10,277 nucleotides of DNA from DATCRE01 sp964235605 (GTDB lineage Bacteria; Bacteroidota; Bacteroidia; Cytophagales; Cyclobacteriaceae). Location of the stretch: assembly GCA_964235605.1 (NCBI GenBank), contig CAXSCR010000092.1:1-10277 (forward strand), given 5' to 3'. Shown piece after piece: positions 7,909-10,277 of the stretch. Position 1 is the stretch's first letter, and each line of letters opens with the position of its first letter. Both the position numbers and the translations under genes were made by a program. The notes under the pieces were generated by a model. The model ran no database searches. It had not been told where the DNA came from and was given only the letters and a program-made list of their open reading frames with translations.

Positions 7909-8487
7909 TTATGCAATCGCTTCGACAGATTGAACTTCATCTGGCATCATTCGCTTAAATAAATTTTCAATACCTGCCTTTAAGGTTATCATAGAAGAAG
8001 GGCAGCCACTGCATGACCCTTGTAGCTTTACCCTTACTACACCTTCCAGGTAAGAATGAAAAGTAATAGCACCACCATCTTGCTCCACCGCTGGGCGGAT
8101 GTATTCATCAAGTATGGTTTTTATCTTTTTTATGGTTTCAGTTTCTTCGCCGCCAACATTGGCGTCTGCTTGATTAACTTCCATAATGAACTTTCCGGCT
8201 TCAAGAAAATTCTTGATGTGATCTTTTAGCTTGCCTTGAATTTCTAACCAGTCAATGTCACCCTTTTTTGTAACGGTTATAAAATTACTCATATAAAAAA
8301 CCCGGTCAACAAAGGGATAAGCAAACAGTTCTTTGGCAAGCGGAGCCTGAGAAGCACGCTCAACATCCGGAAAGTCGAATGACAAACCATCAGGAATCAG
8401 CATTTCGTTGACTACAAATTTAAGCGAATTGGGATTGGGGTTTGATTCAAGATAAATGTGGATGTCTTTAGGTACAGCCTGTAGCAT
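7909..8487 (-). CDS. Nfu-type iron-sulfur cluster scaffold/carrier protein
   Basis: A 192-residue cytoplasmic protein with the two-domain Nfu layout. Residues about 8-100 form the Nfu N-terminal domain, recognised by ESNPNPNSLKFV at 14-25 and the FVDRVFYMSNFITVTK-like stretch at 59-74. Residues about 116-190 form the NifU C-terminal domain, with DEYIRPAVEQDGG at 127-139 and the cluster-binding pair Cys159-x-x-Cys162 in GSCSGCPSS. Such proteins bind a 4Fe-4S cluster bridged by the CxxC of two subunits and pass it to target enzymes. The length and arrangement are those of NfuA/NFU1-like proteins with a degenerate first domain. The ATG at 8487 is the natural start, just before the N-terminal motif. 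It is transcribed alone on this strand, diverging from the symporter gene. Confidence 0.94.
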   Translation of the reverse strand: MLQAVPKDIHIYLESNPNPNSLKFVVNEMLIPDGLSFDFPDVERASQAPLAKELFAYPFVDRVFYMSNFITVTKKGDIDWLEIQGKLKDHIKNFLEAGKFIMEVNQADANVGGEETETIKKIKTILDEYIRPAVEQDGGAITFHSYLEGVVRVKLQGSCSGCPSSMITLKAGIENLFKRMMPDEVQSVEAIA

Positions 8488-8511
8488 AGTTCTATGATTT
8501 ATTCTTTAACA

Positions 8512-8519
8512 CAAAACTA
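8512..8519 (-). promoter_or_regulatory. Candidate -7 box for nfu
   Basis: Read on the - strand this is TAGTTTTG, a perfect TAnnTTTG match 24 bp upstream of the nfu ATG, giving a short leader of roughly 15-20 nt. No convincing -33 TTG/TTTG element is seen at the usual spacing. It lies in the 147-bp divergent gap that must also hold the symporter promoter, for which I see no clear candidate. Confidence 0.4.
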
Positions 8520-8634
8520 ACGATTTTAAGTTCTGGATTATATTTAAACCTATTCAAAACCTGTGTTTTGCCCTTAACTGCGCTTTAAGGATACCAACTT
8601 TTTCTATATTGCCACCGAGACTAACATTTAAGCC

Positions 8635-10050
8635 TTGACAAAGAAACTAGCCATAAAATTATTTTTTGCATCATTTACACTGGCTGCACTCTTACACCTA
8701 CTTACTTATTACGGTATACTAAATTTAAATGAAGTTGCAATTCATTTTACAACTGGCCATATACCTAATGATGTTTCTATTCTGGCTTTAATTCGCTGGG
8801 TTGCTTGGTTCTTTTTAATAATCTACGCCTATGGAAAAAGATCGCTCACTACATGGATCATAGTTAGTATGATGATCGGTGTCGAGATAGGCTTAAACTT
8901 CCCAGTGTTTGCTCAGAATCTTCAAGTATTAAGCAAGATTTTTTTGAGACTTATTAAAACTGTAATCGCGCCGATATTATTTGCAACGCTGGTTGTAGGT
9001 ATTGCGGGCCATTCTAATCTCAAGCAAGTTGGCCGGATGGGCTGGAAATCCATTCTGTATTTTGAAGTAGTAACAACACTTGCATTGGTAATCGGAATTA
9101 TCGCCATCAATCTAACGCAAGCGGGCACGGGTATTCAGTTGCCAGCAGGATTTAATCAGGAGTTGCCAGAAGCCAAACCGCAATCTTGGCAGGAGGTTGT
9201 ACTTCATATCTTCCCAGAAAATATTATCAAGTCTATTTACCACGGCGATGTACTGCCTATTGTAGTGTTTAGCGTTTTATTTGGAATATCGCTCGCTTTG
9301 CTTCCAGAGCAAAAGAAAAAACCCATCCTGGATTTTACAGAAAGCCTTTCTGAAACGATGTTTAAGTTTACCAACATCATCATGTATTTCGCACCTATCG
9401 GGGTAGGCGCCGCCATAGCAGTAACTGTAGGCCATTTGGGCATCGATATACTCGGATCCTTACTAAAATTACTCTTCACCTTATATGGTGCGTTGTTAAT
9501 TTTTCTATTTGTCGTTTTATTACCTATCGCATTATTATTGAAAATTTCTATTCGGAAATTTATACGTGCGGTTTCAGAGCCCGTATCCATAGCATTTGCA
9601 ACAACCAGTTCTGAATCAGCTTTACCAAAGGCAATGGAGAATATGGAAAAGTTCGGCGTGCCCCGCAAAATTGTTGCCTTCGTTATGCCTACCGGATATT
9701 CCTTTAATCTAGATGGAAGTACACTTTATCTCGCACTTGCCTCAGTCTTTGTAGCACAAGCGGCGGGTGTTGATCTTACAATTGGTCAACAGGCCGCTAT
9801 GGTTTTTACCCTCATGCTAACCAGCAAAGGTGTAGCAGGAATTCCCCGAGCTACGCTGGTAATATTACTAGCAACAGCAGCATCATTCAATTTGCCACTC
9901 TGGCCAATAATGGCTATCCTGGGCATTGATGAACTCATGGATATGGCGCGCACTTCCATTAACGTAATCGGCAATTGCCTCGCCTCAGTAGTCATAGCCA
10001 AGTGGGAAGGCGAGTATGTGGAGCCGGAGGGAGATGTGTCTTTTGAATAA
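8635..10050 (+). CDS. Dicarboxylate/amino acid:cation symporter (DAACS/SLC1 family) with extra N-terminal helices
   Basis: An inner-membrane secondary transporter of the GltPh/SLC1 fold, expected to import acidic amino acids or C4-dicarboxylates with Na+ or H+. Family landmarks are the HP1 serine-rich loop TTSSESALP at 323-331, the TM7 motif NLDGST at 358-363 (NMDGT-like), HP2 SKGVAGIP at 397-404, and TM8 DELMDMARTSINVIGN at 432-447. In TM8, D436 and R439 align with GltPh D394 and R397, which bind the amino and side-chain carboxyl groups of aspartate. This favours an acidic amino acid substrate. N447 replaces the GltPh Na+ ligand D405. The conserved core begins only at about residue 73 (WIIVSMMIGVEIG). 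Before it are two extra hydrophobic segments at about 7-28 and 47-67. The start is TTG at 8635, directly after an in-frame stop one codon upstream. The first in-frame ATG (residue 79) would cut into TM1, so TTG is preferred. Confidence 0.92.
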   Translation: MTKKLAIKLFFASFTLAALLHLLTYYGILNLNEVAIHFTTGHIPNDVSILALIRWVAWFFLIIYAYGKRSLTTWIIVSMMIGVEIGLNFPVFAQNLQVLSKIFLRLIKTVIAPILFATLVVGIAGHSNLKQVGRMGWKSILYFEVVTTLALVIGIIAINLTQAGTGIQLPAGFNQELPEAKPQSWQEVVLHIFPENIIKSIYHGDVLPIVVFSVLFGISLALLPEQKKKPILDFTESLSETMFKFTNIIMYFAPIGVGAAIAVTVGHLGIDILGSLLKLLFTLYGALLIFLFVVLLPIALLLKISIRKFIRAVSEPVSIAFATTSSESALPKAMENMEKFGVPRKIVAFVMPTGYSFNLDGSTLYLALASVFVAQAAGVDLTIGQQAAMVFTLMLTSKGVAGIPRATLVILLATAASFNLPLWPIMAILGIDELMDMARTSINVIGNCLASVVIAKWEGEYVEPEGDVSFE

Positions 10051-10232
10051 GCCCTATTAATTATCAATTATCAATGTGCAGAAATAATTACCAATTATCA
10101 ATGTGCAAATTAGGGGGCTGTCAATTTATCAATTTATCGATTAGTGCTCCAAAATTGATTTATACGACATGCCGTGTTCGTCTTAATTTAACGTGCCTTT
10201 AATTCGCACATTTGCACATTGATAATTAGGGC
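10051..10232. repeat. AT-rich intergenic repeat element with direct and inverted copies (REP/MITE-like)
   Basis: A 15-bp unit, AATTATCAATGTGCA, occurs at 10066-10080 and 10093-10107, and its reverse complement lies within 10213-10227. The outer ends also match: GCCCTA at 10051-10056 and TAGGGC at 10227-10232. The whole block is therefore bounded by imperfect inverted repeats about 20-30 bp long. Inside are the tandem units AATTATC (10059-10065, 10066-10072) and TCAATTTA (10121-10128, 10129-10136), and a GCACATTT/GCACATTG pair at 10206-10221. No ORF is present. It begins at the symporter stop codon and could also end that gene's transcript. Identity as a dispersed element is inferred. Confidence 0.65.
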
Positions 10233-10238
10233 TTGGTG

Positions 10239-10256
10239 AATAAGTATTAACTTATT
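10239..10256. repeat. Small AT-only hairpin after the repeat element
   Basis: AATAAGT (10239-10245) and ACTTATT (10250-10256) form a perfect 7-bp inverted repeat with a 4-nt loop. It is too AT-rich to be a convincing terminator and may be part of the same intergenic repeat or a protein binding site. Confidence 0.3.
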
Positions 10257-10277
10257 GATTATCAAATAATTAAATGA

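Noticed and set aside
8521..8634. Promoter for the symporter
   Set aside because: TATATTTA at about 8541-8548 resembles TAnnTTTG with one mismatch, but there is no -33 element and it lies far from the start, so it is not called.
9237..9668. 143-codon open frame on the - strand inside the symporter gene
   Set aside because: It lies entirely antisense to a well-supported transporter gene and has a low-complexity composition with no recognisable motif. It is a shadow frame.
10051..10232. CRISPR array
   Set aside because: The repeats are short, AT-rich and partly inverted, with irregular spacing and no similar-length spacers. No cas genes are nearby.

Overview
The window looks like a chromosomal segment from a low-GC member of the Bacteroidetes, most plausibly Cytophagales-like. 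Clues are the AT-rich composition, two matches to the Bacteroidetes -7 promoter box (TAnnTTTG), an Nfu protein with fused N- and C-terminal domains, and an 'AATTATCAAT...TGTGCA' intergenic repeat. The taxonomy is inferred from style, not from a marker gene.

Region A (about 32-4887, + strand) is a tight three-gene cluster of unknown function. It encodes a three-helix membrane protein with a large extracytoplasmic loop, a subtilisin-type (S8) protease with an SH3b-like N-terminus and no signal peptide, and a large Sec-exported protein with a beta-rich C-terminal module. The gaps are 19 bp and an ATGA overlap, so the genes are probably co-transcribed. The parts would sit in the inner membrane, probably the cytoplasm, and the periplasm or outer membrane. 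This is the only candidate for an undescribed system here. The 5' end of the first gene looks disrupted: its conserved first membrane helix is encoded upstream of the first ATG, without a usable start codon in the same frame.

Region B (4932-8487) is housekeeping. On the - strand lie a CPBP-family membrane protease and then cdsA (CDP-diacylglycerol synthesis). Divergent from the CPBP gene across 50 bp is a DusB-type tRNA-dihydrouridine synthase on the + strand. It converges on an Nfu-type Fe-S scaffold gene, with a probable bidirectional terminator between them.

Region C (8635-10050, + strand) is an SLC1/DAACS-type symporter with an unusual two-helix N-terminal extension and a TTG start.

Region D (10051-10277) is non-coding. 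It contains direct and inverted copies of an AT-rich repeat that ends in TGTGCA, resembling a REP-like or MITE-like element.

Apart from region A, these are standard genes. No rRNA, tRNA, CRISPR array or transposase gene was seen. No gene-free stretch exceeds 300 bases.
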